From: JAABQT01 sp041488375
GTDB lineage: Bacteria; Pseudomonadota; Gammaproteobacteria; Burkholderiales; SG8-39
NCBI GenBank assembly: GCA_041488375.1
Contig: JBGPPD010000002.1
Span: 1 to 64,000, forward strand
Direction of reading: 5' to 3'
Length of the DNA: 64,000 nucleotides
Positions 25,150 to 37,059 of the stretch are shown piece after piece. A model generated the notes under the pieces. The model had not been told where the DNA came from. It was given only the letters and a program-made list of their open reading frames with translations, and did no database searches. The stretch's first letter is position 1. Every line of letters starts with the position of its first letter. The position numbers were made by a program, and so were the translations under genes.

Positions 25150-26805
25150 CTAGCGCGCCAGGGGCAGCTGCACGCGTACCACCACGCCGTCGCCGGAGCC
25201 CAGGTTCGCCGCCTCGATGGCGCCGCCGTGGAACTCTGCGATCAGCCGTGCCACGTACAGGCCCAGGCCCAGGTGCGGACCGCCGCCCGCGCGCTCGCCC
25301 CGCACCGAGACCATCGAGTCGAACAGCCGCCCACGCATTTCCGCCGGCAGCAGCGGGCCCTTGTTCTGCACCGACAGCACAGCCGCGCCATCGACTTGCT
25401 CCAGGACAATCCGCACCGGCTCGCCGGACCTGGAGAACTCGACCGCGTTCTCCACCAGCTTGTCGAGCAGTTGCGCCGCGAGATCCGCCGCGCCGGCGAC
25501 CGGCAGCGCGCTGCCGGGCAGCTCGAGGTCGAACGGCACCCGCGCATAGGCCAGCCGGTAACCCTCGACACAGCCCCGCACCAGCCCTTCGAGGTCGAAA
25601 CGCTCGCGCTCGGCGGTGCGCAGGCTTTGTTCCAGGCGGCTCGCTTCGCTCATTCTTTGCAGAATGGTATTCAGCCGCGCCAGTCCCTGTTCTGCACGCT
25701 CGATGTAGGTCCGCGATTCGGCGGCATCCGTGGCCAGTTTCAGGTTCTCCAGCGAAGAACGCACCACTGCAATCGGCGTGCGCAGTTCGTGTGACAGCCG
25801 CCCCGCCATGCTTTCCAGATAGGCGTGGTGCTGCGCGAGCTTGGCCAGCATCGCGGAAAAGCTGCGTGACAGGTCGCCGATCTCGTCGCCGGCCTCCGAG
25901 CCCGCGGACAGGCGCGCGATGCGGCCGCGCGCATCGATCGCGCTTTCCGCCTCGTCGCGCAGGCGCCGGATGCGATGCGACAGCCAGGAGGCATACGCGA
26001 TCAGCATCGCCGCGGCGCCGAGGAAAACCGTCAGCGTGAGGGCGAGCAGCCGTTCCAGCGCTTCGCTGCGCAACGTGGCGATCGGATTGGTGGTCTCCTC
26101 CACCACCACCGCGCCCGCGACCTCGTTGTGGTTCCAGACCGGGTGCGCCGCGGACACGACCACGGCTCGGCCGTCGGCGGTGCGCCGCGTGCGGCTGCCC
26201 GGCGTTCCCTGCAGCGCGGCCGCGATATCGCGTCCGGTGGCCAGCACGTCATCGGGCACCGCCTCGGCAAAATCTTCGCGCGGGCGCCGAATCAGCCAAC
26301 CGGCAAAAGCGTGCCATGTCTCGCGCATCAGCCCGCCTTCCTCGGCGGGCGGCTCCGGGCGGCGCAGGCTGCCGGCCAAGGCCAGCACCTGGTAGCGGCG
26401 GTTCACCACCCAGATGCGCGATTCGGTGCGCTGCACGCCACGCAGGATCGCCGCGATGTCCTCCTGCGCGGCGCGGGCGGCGAGCGCGGCTTCACGCGCC
26501 AGGGGAACCGGCGCTGCCGCCGGATCGAGGAGGCGTCCTTCGCTCTCCGCGATGCGCTGCAGCTCGAGCTCCGCCTCGCGGCGCATGGCGTCGTCCCGCT
26601 CCGGCAAGGCCACCAGCAGCTGCGGGCGATCGTGCAGCGCCGTGGCAATGGCGCGCGCCGTGCCGACGAGCGCTCGCTGCTGGCCCTCCAGCAGCACTTG
26701 CTCCAGTTCATTCACGTAGCGCACCCCCACCCACGGCAGCGCGAGCAGGACCAGCGCCACCAGCGCCAACCTGGCGCGCAAGCCGAGCCGGAAGCGCCGC
26801 TTCAC
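25150..26805 (-). CDS. pdsS: Proteobacterial dedicated sortase system histidine kinase
   Basis: Membrane sensor kinase, 551 residues. It has a short cytoplasmic N-terminus, one helix (about 10-30), a periplasmic sensor of some 220 residues and a second helix followed by HAMP. The HisKA domain has phospho-acceptor H339 in SHELRTPIAVV. The HATPase has N-box DKLVENAVEFSRSG and LGLGLYVARLIAEFHGG. The start is GTG at 26805, overlapping the regulator stop as GTGA. Adjacency to the sortase and its substrate, and the distinct sequence type, point to the kinase of the dedicated sortase system. It presumably senses an envelope signal. Confidence 0.85.
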   Translation of the reverse strand: MKRRFRLGLRARLALVALVLLALPWVGVRYVNELEQVLLEGQQRALVGTARAIATALHDRPQLLVALPERDDAMRREAELELQRIAESEGRLLDPAAAPVPLAREAALAARAAQEDIAAILRGVQRTESRIWVVNRRYQVLALAGSLRRPEPPAEEGGLMRETWHAFAGWLIRRPREDFAEAVPDDVLATGRDIAAALQGTPGSRTRRTADGRAVVVSAAHPVWNHNEVAGAVVVEETTNPIATLRSEALERLLALTLTVFLGAAAMLIAYASWLSHRIRRLRDEAESAIDARGRIARLSAGSEAGDEIGDLSRSFSAMLAKLAQHHAYLESMAGRLSHELRTPIAVVRSSLENLKLATDAAESRTYIERAEQGLARLNTILQRMSEASRLEQSLRTAERERFDLEGLVRGCVEGYRLAYARVPFDLELPGSALPVAGAADLAAQLLDKLVENAVEFSRSGEPVRIVLEQVDGAAVLSVQNKGPLLPAEMRGRLFDSMVSVRGERAGGGPHLGLGLYVARLIAEFHGGAIEAANLGSGDGVVVRVQLPLAR

Positions 26806-27491
26806 TCCTTCCAACGGTAGCCCATGCCGTAGGCCGTCTCGATCTGGTCGAACGCGGGGTCCACTCCCTGGAACTTGCGCCGCACGCGCTTGACGTGCGA
26901 GGTCACGGTGCCGTCGTCCACGACCAGGTTGGCCTCGCGCATCAGCTGCTCGCGGTTCTTCACATGACCCGGGTGTCTGGCCAGGGCATGCACCATCCAG
27001 AACTCGGTGAGGGTGAGCGGCACCGGCTTGCCGTGCCAGGCGACGGCGAAGCGCTTCAGATCCAGGCTCAAGGCGCCGCGCTCGATGGTCTCCTCGAGCG
27101 CCTGCGGTTCGCGCGAAAGTTCCGCGCGACGGAACAGCGCGCTGATGCGTGCCAGCAGGTGCGGCAGGCTCACATCCTTGGTCAGGTAGTCGTCCGCGCC
27201 GAGGCGCAGGCCCGACACCACGTCGAAGTCGCTGTCGCGCGCGGTGAGGAAAATGATCGGCAGTGTCGCGGACAGCGCGCGCAACTCGCGGCACAGCGTG
27301 AAGCCCGCATCCGCATCGCTGCCCAGGCCGATGTCGATGATCGCCAGATCCGGCAGGCGCGTGCGCGCCGCGGACAGCGCCTCGGCGCGCCCCGCGTAGG
27401 CGCCAACCTCGAATCCGTGCTTGCGCAGCGCTTCGCTGTAGTTGGCGCGGATGGCCGGATCGTCCTCGACGATGGCGATGCGGCGGGACAT
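26802..27491 (-). CDS. pdsR: Proteobacterial dedicated sortase system response regulator
   Basis: OmpR-type regulator, 229 residues. The receiver has acidic residues D10/D11, phospho-acceptor D53 in IIDIGLG, and T/K positions in FLTARD and YLTKDVSL. The C-terminal winged helix contains EFWMVHALARHPGHVKNREQLM and VTSHVKRVRRKF. It is translationally coupled to the kinase and divergent from the sortase substrate, with about 160 bases between the genes. It probably controls that promoter region. Confidence 0.88.
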   Translation of the reverse strand: MSRRIAIVEDDPAIRANYSEALRKHGFEVGAYAGRAEALSAARTRLPDLAIIDIGLGSDADAGFTLCRELRALSATLPIIFLTARDSDFDVVSGLRLGADDYLTKDVSLPHLLARISALFRRAELSREPQALEETIERGALSLDLKRFAVAWHGKPVPLTLTEFWMVHALARHPGHVKNREQLMREANLVVDDGTVTSHVKRVRRKFQGVDPAFDQIETAYGMGYRWKE

Positions 27492-27649
27492 GGCGGGCGA
27501 CTATAGCCCAACGCCGCCGCCGCCGCGGCGCCTGCCATGGGATTGCCAGAATTCTTCGCCGCCTTTGCTCCGTCCGGACGCGGCGCGGCCTCCGCCGGCT
27601 CGTGCAATGCATGCTCAGCAGCAGCGTCAACTCCGAGGACACCGCCGCC

Positions 27650-29755
27650 ATGCCGAGCCGGACACCTTCCGCCAGCGCCCGCGTCGTCGCCTACGACCTG
27701 CTTGCGTTCATCGCGCTTGCGGTGGCCATCGCCTTGGCCGCCGCCGCGGTGCTGACCGCCACGGTCCTCCTGCTCGCCGGCCGCGCCGAAGCAGCCCCGG
27801 GCACCGAGCAGGAGCCGGGCGCCTTGCTGCTTCGCACTCTGGACGGCAGGCGGGCGGCGAGCGCGCCGCTGCTGTCCACGGAGGTCACCTTCCGCGTCTC
27901 CGGCATGCTGGCCAGGGCGCGAGTCGTGCAGACCTTCCACAACGCCACCGCCGACTGGGTCGAGGGTGTCTATGTGTTCCCGCTGCCGGAAAACGCCGCC
28001 GTGGATCGTCTGCAGTTGCGCGTCGGCGAGCGCCTGATCGAAGGGGAAATCCGCGAGCGCGACGCCGCGCGCCGCGCCTACCAGCAGGCGCGCGCCGCCG
28101 GCCAGCGCACCGCCCTGATGGACCAGGAGCGTCCCAACCTCTTCACCACCCGCGTCGCCAACATCGGGCCGCAGCAATTGGTCGCGGTCGAACTGGAGTA
28201 CCAGCAGACCCTGCGTTACGACAACGGGCGCTATTCGCTGCGCTTCCCGATGGTCGTGGCGCCGCGCTACATCGCCGGCAACCTCAAGGTATCGGCGACG
28301 GAGCAACTCGGCTGGAGCCCGAACACGGACCAGGTGGCGGACGCCGCACGCATCACGCCGCCCGTGCTACGGCCCGAGGCGGGACCAGCCAACCCGGTAT
28401 CGATCCGCGTCGAGCTGGATGCCGGCGTGCCAATCGCGCAGCTGGACAGCCCCTACCATCCCGTGGACGTGCGCACCATTTCGGCAAGCCGGCGCCTGGT
28501 CGAACTGGCTGACGGTGCAGTGCCGGCCAACAAGGACTTCGAATTGACCTGGGCGCCGCACGCCGGGGCCGCGCCGCAGCTGGCGTGGTTCACTGAGCAA
28601 AAGGCGGGTCGCCACTACGGCTTGCTGATGGTGCTGCCGCCCGCCGCTGCGCCGGGCGCACGGCTCCCCCGTGAAGTCGTGTTCGTGCTGGATACCTCGG
28701 GCTCGATGGCAGGCGCGTCGATCCGCCAGGCCAGGGACGCGCTCGAGTTGGCGCTGTTGCGGCTCGCCCCGGGAGATCGCTTCAATGTCATCGAATTCAA
28801 TTCGACGGCGCAGTCGCTGTTTGCCGGACCGCAGCCAGTGAACCCGCGCAACGTGCGGCGCGCGATCGATTGGGTGCGCTCGCTGCAGGCGCGCGGCGGC
28901 ACCGAGATGGCCGCTGCGCTGCAGCTGGCGCTCGACGGCTCCGACGGCGGCGTTCGCGTACGCCAAGTGGTGTTCCTGACCGACGGGGCGGTGGGCAACG
29001 AAGAGGCGCTATGCAATCTGATCCGCGAGCGTCTCGGCGACACACGCCTGTTCACCATCGGCATCGGCTCGGCGCCAAACAGCCATTTCATGACCAAGGC
29101 GGCGCAACTTGGCCGAGGGACGTTTACCTACATCGGCCGCATCGAGGAGGTGCAGGCGAAGATGGGCGAGCTGTTCGCCAAGCTCGAATCGCCGGTCCTC
29201 AAGGGCCTCGAAGTGCATTGGCCGCAGGGCGTGCACGCACAAGCCTGGCCCACCCGCATCCCGGATCTGTATGCCGGCGAGCCCGTGGTGCTCGTTGTGG
29301 CGCTCGAGCGACTCGAGGGCGAGGTGCGCGTCAGCGGCTTGCGCGACAACCGCACCTGGGAAGCGCTTGTGCCGCTTGCGCTCAACGGCAACGCCGCCGG
29401 CATGGGCTCGCTCTGGGCGCGCGGCAAAGTGGAATCGCTCATCGACTCGATCCGCGAAGGCGCAAGCGAGGAGGAAGTCCGTACCCAGGTCCTCGAGTTG
29501 GCCACCGCGCATCGCCTGGTCACCAAGTACACGAGCTTTGTCGCGGTGGACAAGTCGCCAGCACTGCCGTCGGACGCGCAGCTCAAGCTCGCCGCCGTGC
29601 CGACCAATCTTCCCGAAGGCTGGGAGGCCGACAAGGTGTTCGGCGAGCTGCCGCAGGGTGCGACCGACAGCCGTTGGGCGATGCTCACCGGGTTGCTGAT
29701 GCTGCTGCCGGCGCTGGCGATGCTCTTCGCGCGGCGCCGCCGGAGCCTGGCGTGA
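27650..29755 (+). CDS. Sortase substrate with VIT and VWA domains (dedicated sortase target)
   Basis: A 701-residue surface protein. An N-terminal hydrophobic segment (about 13-45) is followed by a VIT domain (about 50-180; note VQTFHNATADWVEGVYVFPLP), then a VWA domain with the intact metal site DTSGS at 348-352, a TEM threonine near 417 and TDGAVGN near 443. The C-terminus has a sorting signal: LPQGAT, a hydrophobic helix and RRRR. The fourth position is Gly, not the Thr of LPXTG. The ATG at 27650 is chosen because it starts the signal segment; a GTG at 27602 would add 16 residues. The sortase gene overlaps the stop as GTGA. Confidence 0.9.
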   Translation: MPSRTPSASARVVAYDLLAFIALAVAIALAAAAVLTATVLLLAGRAEAAPGTEQEPGALLLRTLDGRRAASAPLLSTEVTFRVSGMLARARVVQTFHNATADWVEGVYVFPLPENAAVDRLQLRVGERLIEGEIRERDAARRAYQQARAAGQRTALMDQERPNLFTTRVANIGPQQLVAVELEYQQTLRYDNGRYSLRFPMVVAPRYIAGNLKVSATEQLGWSPNTDQVADAARITPPVLRPEAGPANPVSIRVELDAGVPIAQLDSPYHPVDVRTISASRRLVELADGAVPANKDFELTWAPHAGAAPQLAWFTEQKAGRHYGLLMVLPPAAAPGARLPREVVFVLDTSGSMAGASIRQARDALELALLRLAPGDRFNVIEFNSTAQSLFAGPQPVNPRNVRRAIDWVRSLQARGGTEMAAALQLALDGSDGGVRVRQVVFLTDGAVGNEEALCNLIRERLGDTRLFTIGIGSAPNSHFMTKAAQLGRGTFTYIGRIEEVQAKMGELFAKLESPVLKGLEVHWPQGVHAQAWPTRIPDLYAGEPVVLVVALERLEGEVRVSGLRDNRTWEALVPLALNGNAAGMGSLWARGKVESLIDSIREGASEEEVRTQVLELATAHRLVTKYTSFVAVDKSPALPSDAQLKLAAVPTNLPEGWEADKVFGELPQGATDSRWAMLTGLLMLLPALAMLFARRRRSLA

Positions 29756-30420
29756 AACCCGAACTCTCGTGGGGCGCGGAATGCGCGTGGCCAAGGCGCG
29801 CTTCGGCGCGGAATCTTCGCAGCGCCTTGTCTTGGAGGTCCCTGGCGCTGGGCCTGTTCCTCATTGGGGCCCTGCAGTTCGGCTACGGCGCGTGGATCCA
29901 GGCCAAGGCCTGGCTGGCGCAGGAACTCATTGCGCGCGCCTGGGCGCGTACGCTCAAGGGCGAGACCGAGGTGAAGCCCTGGCCCTGGGCCGACACTTGG
30001 CCGGTGGCGCGATTGTCTGCGCCCGGCCTGGGAGTCGAGCGCTACGTGCTTGCGGGCGCCAACGGCAGTGCGATCGCATTCGGCCCCGGCCATTTGTCCG
30101 GCACGCCGGTGCCCGGAGAGCCCGGCAACAGCGTGATCGGCGGGCACCGCGACACGCACCTCGCGTTCCTGCGCAAAGTGAAGCCGGGCGACGAACTGGT
30201 CATCGAACGCGCGGACGGCGCGCACGTCGCCTACCGGGTGCGCGAGGCGCTGGTGCTCGACAAACGCGACGTCTGGGTGGCGAAGCAGGAGGGACCGAAC
30301 CGCCTCACGCTGGTCACCTGCTTTCCTTTCGACGCGCTGCGCGCCGGCGGGCCGCAGCGCTACGTGGTGTTCGCTTTCGAATCCAAGAACCGCGGCGGCG
30401 AGCGCGGGACGCGGGGCTAG
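29752..30420 (+). CDS. Class GN (Gram-negative) sortase
   Basis: Transpeptidase of 222 residues with an N-terminal membrane helix (about 30-50) and the sortase beta-barrel. The catalytic triad is visible as H132 in IGGHRDTH, C190 in LTLVTCFPF and R203 in GPQRYVVF. It starts at GTG 29752, overlapping the substrate gene stop as GTGA, so enzyme and substrate are made together. No other protein with a sorting signal was seen in the window. The acceptor to which it attaches its substrate in a Gram-negative envelope is not established. Confidence 0.93.
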   Translation: MKPELSWGAECAWPRRASARNLRSALSWRSLALGLFLIGALQFGYGAWIQAKAWLAQELIARAWARTLKGETEVKPWPWADTWPVARLSAPGLGVERYVLAGANGSAIAFGPGHLSGTPVPGEPGNSVIGGHRDTHLAFLRKVKPGDELVIERADGAHVAYRVREALVLDKRDVWVAKQEGPNRLTLVTCFPFDALRAGGPQRYVVFAFESKNRGGERGTRG

Positions 30421-30460
30421 CTTCCTCCTCTAGCCGCCCTCCCCGCTCGCCCGCTTCGGC

Positions 30461-32140
30461 TCAAAAGGTGGCGTAGCTCTTCACCAGGAACTGGACCTTC
30501 TTGATGCTCGGGTCCGCATCGACCGGGAACGCAATGTCCAGATGCAGCACTTTGGCGGTTGCCGAGCGGTCGTTGAGAAAGCGCAATCCGAAGCCGAAAT
30601 CGCGCAGCCAGCCGGGGTTGGTGAGGTTCTCATACGGGCCACCCCAGGCTCGCCCGACGTCGAAGAACACGGCCGCGCCGACGCGAATCAGCTGGAAGGG
30701 GTACCAGTCCGTGTAGACCCTCTCCTCGAGGGTGAACAGAGCGCGCTGGTTGCCGCTCTGATAGCGCATCGGATAGCCGCGCATCCCGCTGTCGCCACCG
30801 AGGAGCAGTTGGTCCGAGGCAAGTGGATTCCTTACCAGGTCAACGCCCGCCGCAGCGTAAAAAAGTCCGCGCGGCCCTTGCTGCAGGAAATAGCGCGTGG
30901 AGGCGCCATAGAATTGCCGCTCGCCACGCCCGTCGCCGTATTGTCCGGAGAGTCTGACCCCGGTCTGCAAGTCGCTGCTGCTGCCCGTGCGAAAGCCCTT
31001 GCTGATTTCGCCGGAATACAGCCACAGGTCCCGCGTCGATCCAAGTCCGGAAGAGGTTCGACCCAGTTGCACCCGCGAGTAGAGGCCCATGGAAACGAAT
31101 TCAGGGCGGCCGATCTTGTCCCGGTTGGCCATCTTGACATAGCCGTCCTCGATGACTTCGTAGCGCACAAACGGGTATGCCAGCGTTTGATCGGCGGGCA
31201 CTTGCGCCGGCGCGGGCAGGGCCGGGTCGATCTGGTACGCGTCTTCCTGATAGCCGACACCGACGGAATAGCGCTGCACCCATCCGCCCACCAGGCCATC
31301 CGACCAGCCGCCGTAGACTTCGCCCGACTGCTGCTGGTGACGATACTGCGCGACGATGGCGCTATTGGTGTAGATCGAATCGATCTGCTCGAACTTTCCA
31401 ATGGAGACGCCAAGTGCCCATCGCGTGTCGAGCGCATAGAAAGGCCGCGCCAGCGAAAACGAGTGCGCGTAGCCGTCGCTGTTGGTGGCGGTCCGGTAGT
31501 CGAATGTCGTCCAGTTGCCGAAGAGCTGGTTGTGGGCGATCTCGAACTCGTTTCCCGAGCGGTCTACCGAGGAGCTGCGCGATACGCCCACGGCGACGCC
31601 GGTGCCGAACAGGTTCTGTTCCTTCACCGACAGTCCGGTCGAATTGCTGCCGCCGCCGCGGCTGAAGCTGCCGCCCGGTTCCAGCGTCCAGGTGTCGCGC
31701 GTGCGCACTTCGATGTCGACAACGCCGTCGCGAACCGCCGCCGGCCGGATGCTCACGTCATACAGGTAGCGGGTGTTGCGCAGCAGGCGCTCGGACTCTT
31801 CGATGAGGCGCAGCGAGACGCGCTCGCCGCTGCGAAACAACAGCGAACGTTGGATCACGCTCGGGCGGGTACGGATATGCAGCCAGTTCGCCAGCCGGTA
31901 CAGCGAACTGTTTTCCTTCGGGTTTTCCAGGTCGAAGATATTCTGCGGATTGATGCGCACCTCGCCGATGACGGCACCGGCCGCCTCGAGCTCGGCAAAG
32001 GACGGAACGACCGTGTCGCGCACGGCGTCGTCCGCGATCGCGGGCAAGCAGTGGCACAGGGCGGCGATGCAGGCCGACAGCACAAACCGCCTGGACGTCT
32101 GCACCATTTCCCGGTGACGACCCGCGCGCGCCGGCTTCAT
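30461..32140 (-). CDS. D15/BamA-like outer-membrane beta-barrel protein
   Basis: A 559-residue protein with a signal peptide ending near AIA-DD. One POTRA-like region (about 90-145, ending in VDIEVRTRDTWTLEP) comes before a 16-strand-type barrel of the bacterial surface antigen family. The barrel includes LLLGGDSGMRGYPM, which resembles the conserved loop-6 VRGY/F motif of Omp85 proteins. The last residue is Phe, as needed for barrel insertion. It is shorter than BamA or TamA. The start may instead be the ATG at 32107. It converges on the sortase gene with 40 bases between. The function is unknown. Confidence 0.85.
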   Translation of the reverse strand: MKPARAGRHREMVQTSRRFVLSACIAALCHCLPAIADDAVRDTVVPSFAELEAAGAVIGEVRINPQNIFDLENPKENSSLYRLANWLHIRTRPSVIQRSLLFRSGERVSLRLIEESERLLRNTRYLYDVSIRPAAVRDGVVDIEVRTRDTWTLEPGGSFSRGGGSNSTGLSVKEQNLFGTGVAVGVSRSSSVDRSGNEFEIAHNQLFGNWTTFDYRTATNSDGYAHSFSLARPFYALDTRWALGVSIGKFEQIDSIYTNSAIVAQYRHQQQSGEVYGGWSDGLVGGWVQRYSVGVGYQEDAYQIDPALPAPAQVPADQTLAYPFVRYEVIEDGYVKMANRDKIGRPEFVSMGLYSRVQLGRTSSGLGSTRDLWLYSGEISKGFRTGSSSDLQTGVRLSGQYGDGRGERQFYGASTRYFLQQGPRGLFYAAAGVDLVRNPLASDQLLLGGDSGMRGYPMRYQSGNQRALFTLEERVYTDWYPFQLIRVGAAVFFDVGRAWGGPYENLTNPGWLRDFGFGLRFLNDRSATAKVLHLDIAFPVDADPSIKKVQFLVKSYATF

Positions 32141-32191
32141 GGAACATGATGCCGACGCGGCGTGCGCCGGGTCAAGCGTGCGGCGCGTACG

Positions 32192-32613
32192 TTACTTGCG
32201 GCGTAGCTTGCGGATCGCCGCGAGCTGCGCGGCGAGCATCGCCAGCTCCCCTTCCACCGCGGCGATCTCCTGCTTGTCCTGCGCCTTGGCGCGGGCCTCT
32301 TCGGCCTTCTTGATGGCCTCGTTCGCCTTCGCCTCATCGAGGTCGTGGCCGCGGATCGCCGTGTCGGCAAGCACCGTGATCACCTTGGGCTGTACTTCGA
32401 GGATGCCGCCGGCGACAAAAATCAATTCTTCCGCGCCGCCGCCCGCCGGGGTGATGCGCACCGTCCCCGGCCTGATGCGCGTGATCAGCGGCGCATGGCG
32501 CGGATAGATGCCGAGCTCTCCCGCTTCGCCGGGAAGAACGACGAACTCCGCCTCGCCCGAGTAGATCGAGGCTTCAGCGCTGACGACATCGACGTGGATG
32601 GTGGCGGTAGCCA

Positions 32614-32614
<1 letters not shown>
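32192..32614 (-). CDS. atpC: ATP synthase epsilon subunit
   Basis: Central-stalk subunit of F1, 140 residues. The beta-sandwich begins THIDVVSAEASIYSGEA-like, with GELGIYPRHAPLITRIRPG typical of epsilon, and two C-terminal helices rich in Ala, Lys and Glu. It is the last gene of the operon. Its start codon overlaps the last base of the atpD stop. Confidence 0.96.
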
Positions 32615-34044
<1,430 letters not shown>

Positions 34045-34055
34045 GGTTCGATTCC

Positions 34056-34919
34056 TTAAACGGCGGCTGCGCCGCCCACGATTTCGGAAAGCTCTTTGGT
34101 GATGCCGGCCTGGCGGTTCTTGTTGTAGATCAGCGTCAGGTCGTCGATCAGGTCGCGCGCGTTGTCGGAAGCGGCCTTCATCGCCACCATGCGCGCCGAC
34201 TGCTCGGAGGCCATGTTCTCGGCCACCGCCTGGAAAATGATCGCCTCGATGTAGCGCGTCATCACCTGGTCGAGCACCGCCTTCGCCTCCGGCTCATACA
34301 GGTAGTCCCACACCGTCTCGGGGGCGCCCAGGCGCTCGCCGGAGAGCGGCAGCAGCTGCTCGATCACCGGCTCCTGCTTCATGGTGTTGACGAAGCGCGT
34401 GTAGCCGATCATCAGGCGGTCGAAGCGATCCTTGGTGTAACCGTCCAGCATCACCTTGATGGTGCCGATCAGCTTGTCCATCTGCGGGCGATCGCCCAGC
34501 TGCACCGCGTGCGACACGATGTTCGCCCCCAGGCGCTGCATGAAGCCGAAGCCCTTGTTGCCGATGCAGCAGACGTCGACCTCCTCGCCTTCGGATTGCC
34601 AGGTCTTATACTGGCTGAGCACCATGCGCAGCAGGTTCGTGTTCAGCGCGCCGCACAGGCCCTTGTCGGTGGTGATCACGATCAGGCCGACGCGCTTTAC
34701 GGTGTCGCGCGAGACCAGGAACGGATGCCGGTACTCCGGGTTGGCGTGGCTGATGTGCGCGGCGACATTGCGGATCTTCTCGCCGTAGGGACGCGTGTGG
34801 CGCATGCGCTCCTGTGCCTTCCTCATCTTGGAGGCGGCGACCATTTCCATGGCCTTGGTGATCTTCCGAGTGTTCTGCACACTCTTGATCTTCACCCGAA
34901 TTTCTTTGGTGCCCGGCAT
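34056..34919 (-). CDS. atpG: ATP synthase gamma subunit
   Basis: Rotor shaft of F1, 287 residues. The N-terminal helix has IRVKIKSVQNTRKITKAMEMVA, and the C-terminal signature is SARMVAMKAASDNARDLIDDL. Length and ends match the family. It sits between atpA (44 bases upstream) and atpD. Confidence 0.97.
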   Translation of the reverse strand: MPGTKEIRVKIKSVQNTRKITKAMEMVAASKMRKAQERMRHTRPYGEKIRNVAAHISHANPEYRHPFLVSRDTVKRVGLIVITTDKGLCGALNTNLLRMVLSQYKTWQSEGEEVDVCCIGNKGFGFMQRLGANIVSHAVQLGDRPQMDKLIGTIKVMLDGYTKDRFDRLMIGYTRFVNTMKQEPVIEQLLPLSGERLGAPETVWDYLYEPEAKAVLDQVMTRYIEAIIFQAVAENMASEQSARMVAMKAASDNARDLIDDLTLIYNKNRQAGITKELSEIVGGAAAV

Positions 34920-34963
34920 AGTTTCGAACAGGGGAACCTAGGATCCCCCGTTACCCTCCCCTT

Positions 34964-36511
<1,548 letters not shown>

Positions 36512-36520
36512 GACTGCTCC

Positions 36521-37057
36521 TTAAGCTTTCAGTGCGTTTTCGAGCGCGTTCAGCTGGGCGCGCGCGGAACCGTCGATAACCTTGTCGCCGATCACCACCT
36601 TCACCCCGCCGATCAGCGACTTGTCCACACTGACGCGGGCCCTCACCTTGCGGCCGGTCTTCTTCTCCAGGCGCGCAACCAGGTCGGCGACCTGGCCCTG
36701 GTCCATCTCGAACGCCGAGTACACCTCGGCCTCCACCGTGCCTTCACGCTGGTTCTTCAGCGCCTCGAAATGCGCGCGGATCTCCGCTACCACGTCCAAG
36801 CGGCCGTTCTCCGCCAGCACCCGCACGAAATTCTCGGCATCGCCGGAGAGCTTCCCGGCAAGGATCGATATGAACAGACCGGCGACCTTGGCCGCCGACA
36901 GGTTCGGGTCGCCTACGGCCGCGCGCACGCGCCCGTCCGCCGCCACGGCGGCGAGATTCGCCAGCGCCGCCGACCATTCGGCGAGTTTGCCCTGCGCGTC
37001 TGCCAGCCTGAAGGCCGCTTCTGCGTAGGGACGGGCGATGGTACTGGGTTCGGCCAT
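36521..37057 (-). CDS. atpH: ATP synthase delta subunit
   Basis: Peripheral-stalk subunit of 178 residues that links F1 to subunit b. It begins STIARPYAEAAFRLA and ends with the family segment VDKSLIGGVKVVIGDKVIDGSARAQL. It starts two bases after the atpF stop. Confidence 0.96.
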   Translation of the reverse strand: MAEPSTIARPYAEAAFRLADAQGKLAEWSAALANLAAVAADGRVRAAVGDPNLSAAKVAGLFISILAGKLSGDAENFVRVLAENGRLDVVAEIRAHFEALKNQREGTVEAEVYSAFEMDQGQVADLVARLEKKTGRKVRARVSVDKSLIGGVKVVIGDKVIDGSARAQLNALENALKA

Positions 37058-37059
37058 GC

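Noticed and set aside
25150..27651. 833-codon frame suggesting a fused regulator-kinase
   Set aside because: The upstream third is out of frame with the response regulator gene and reads as nonsense; the GTGA overlap at 26802-26805 shows two separate proteins.
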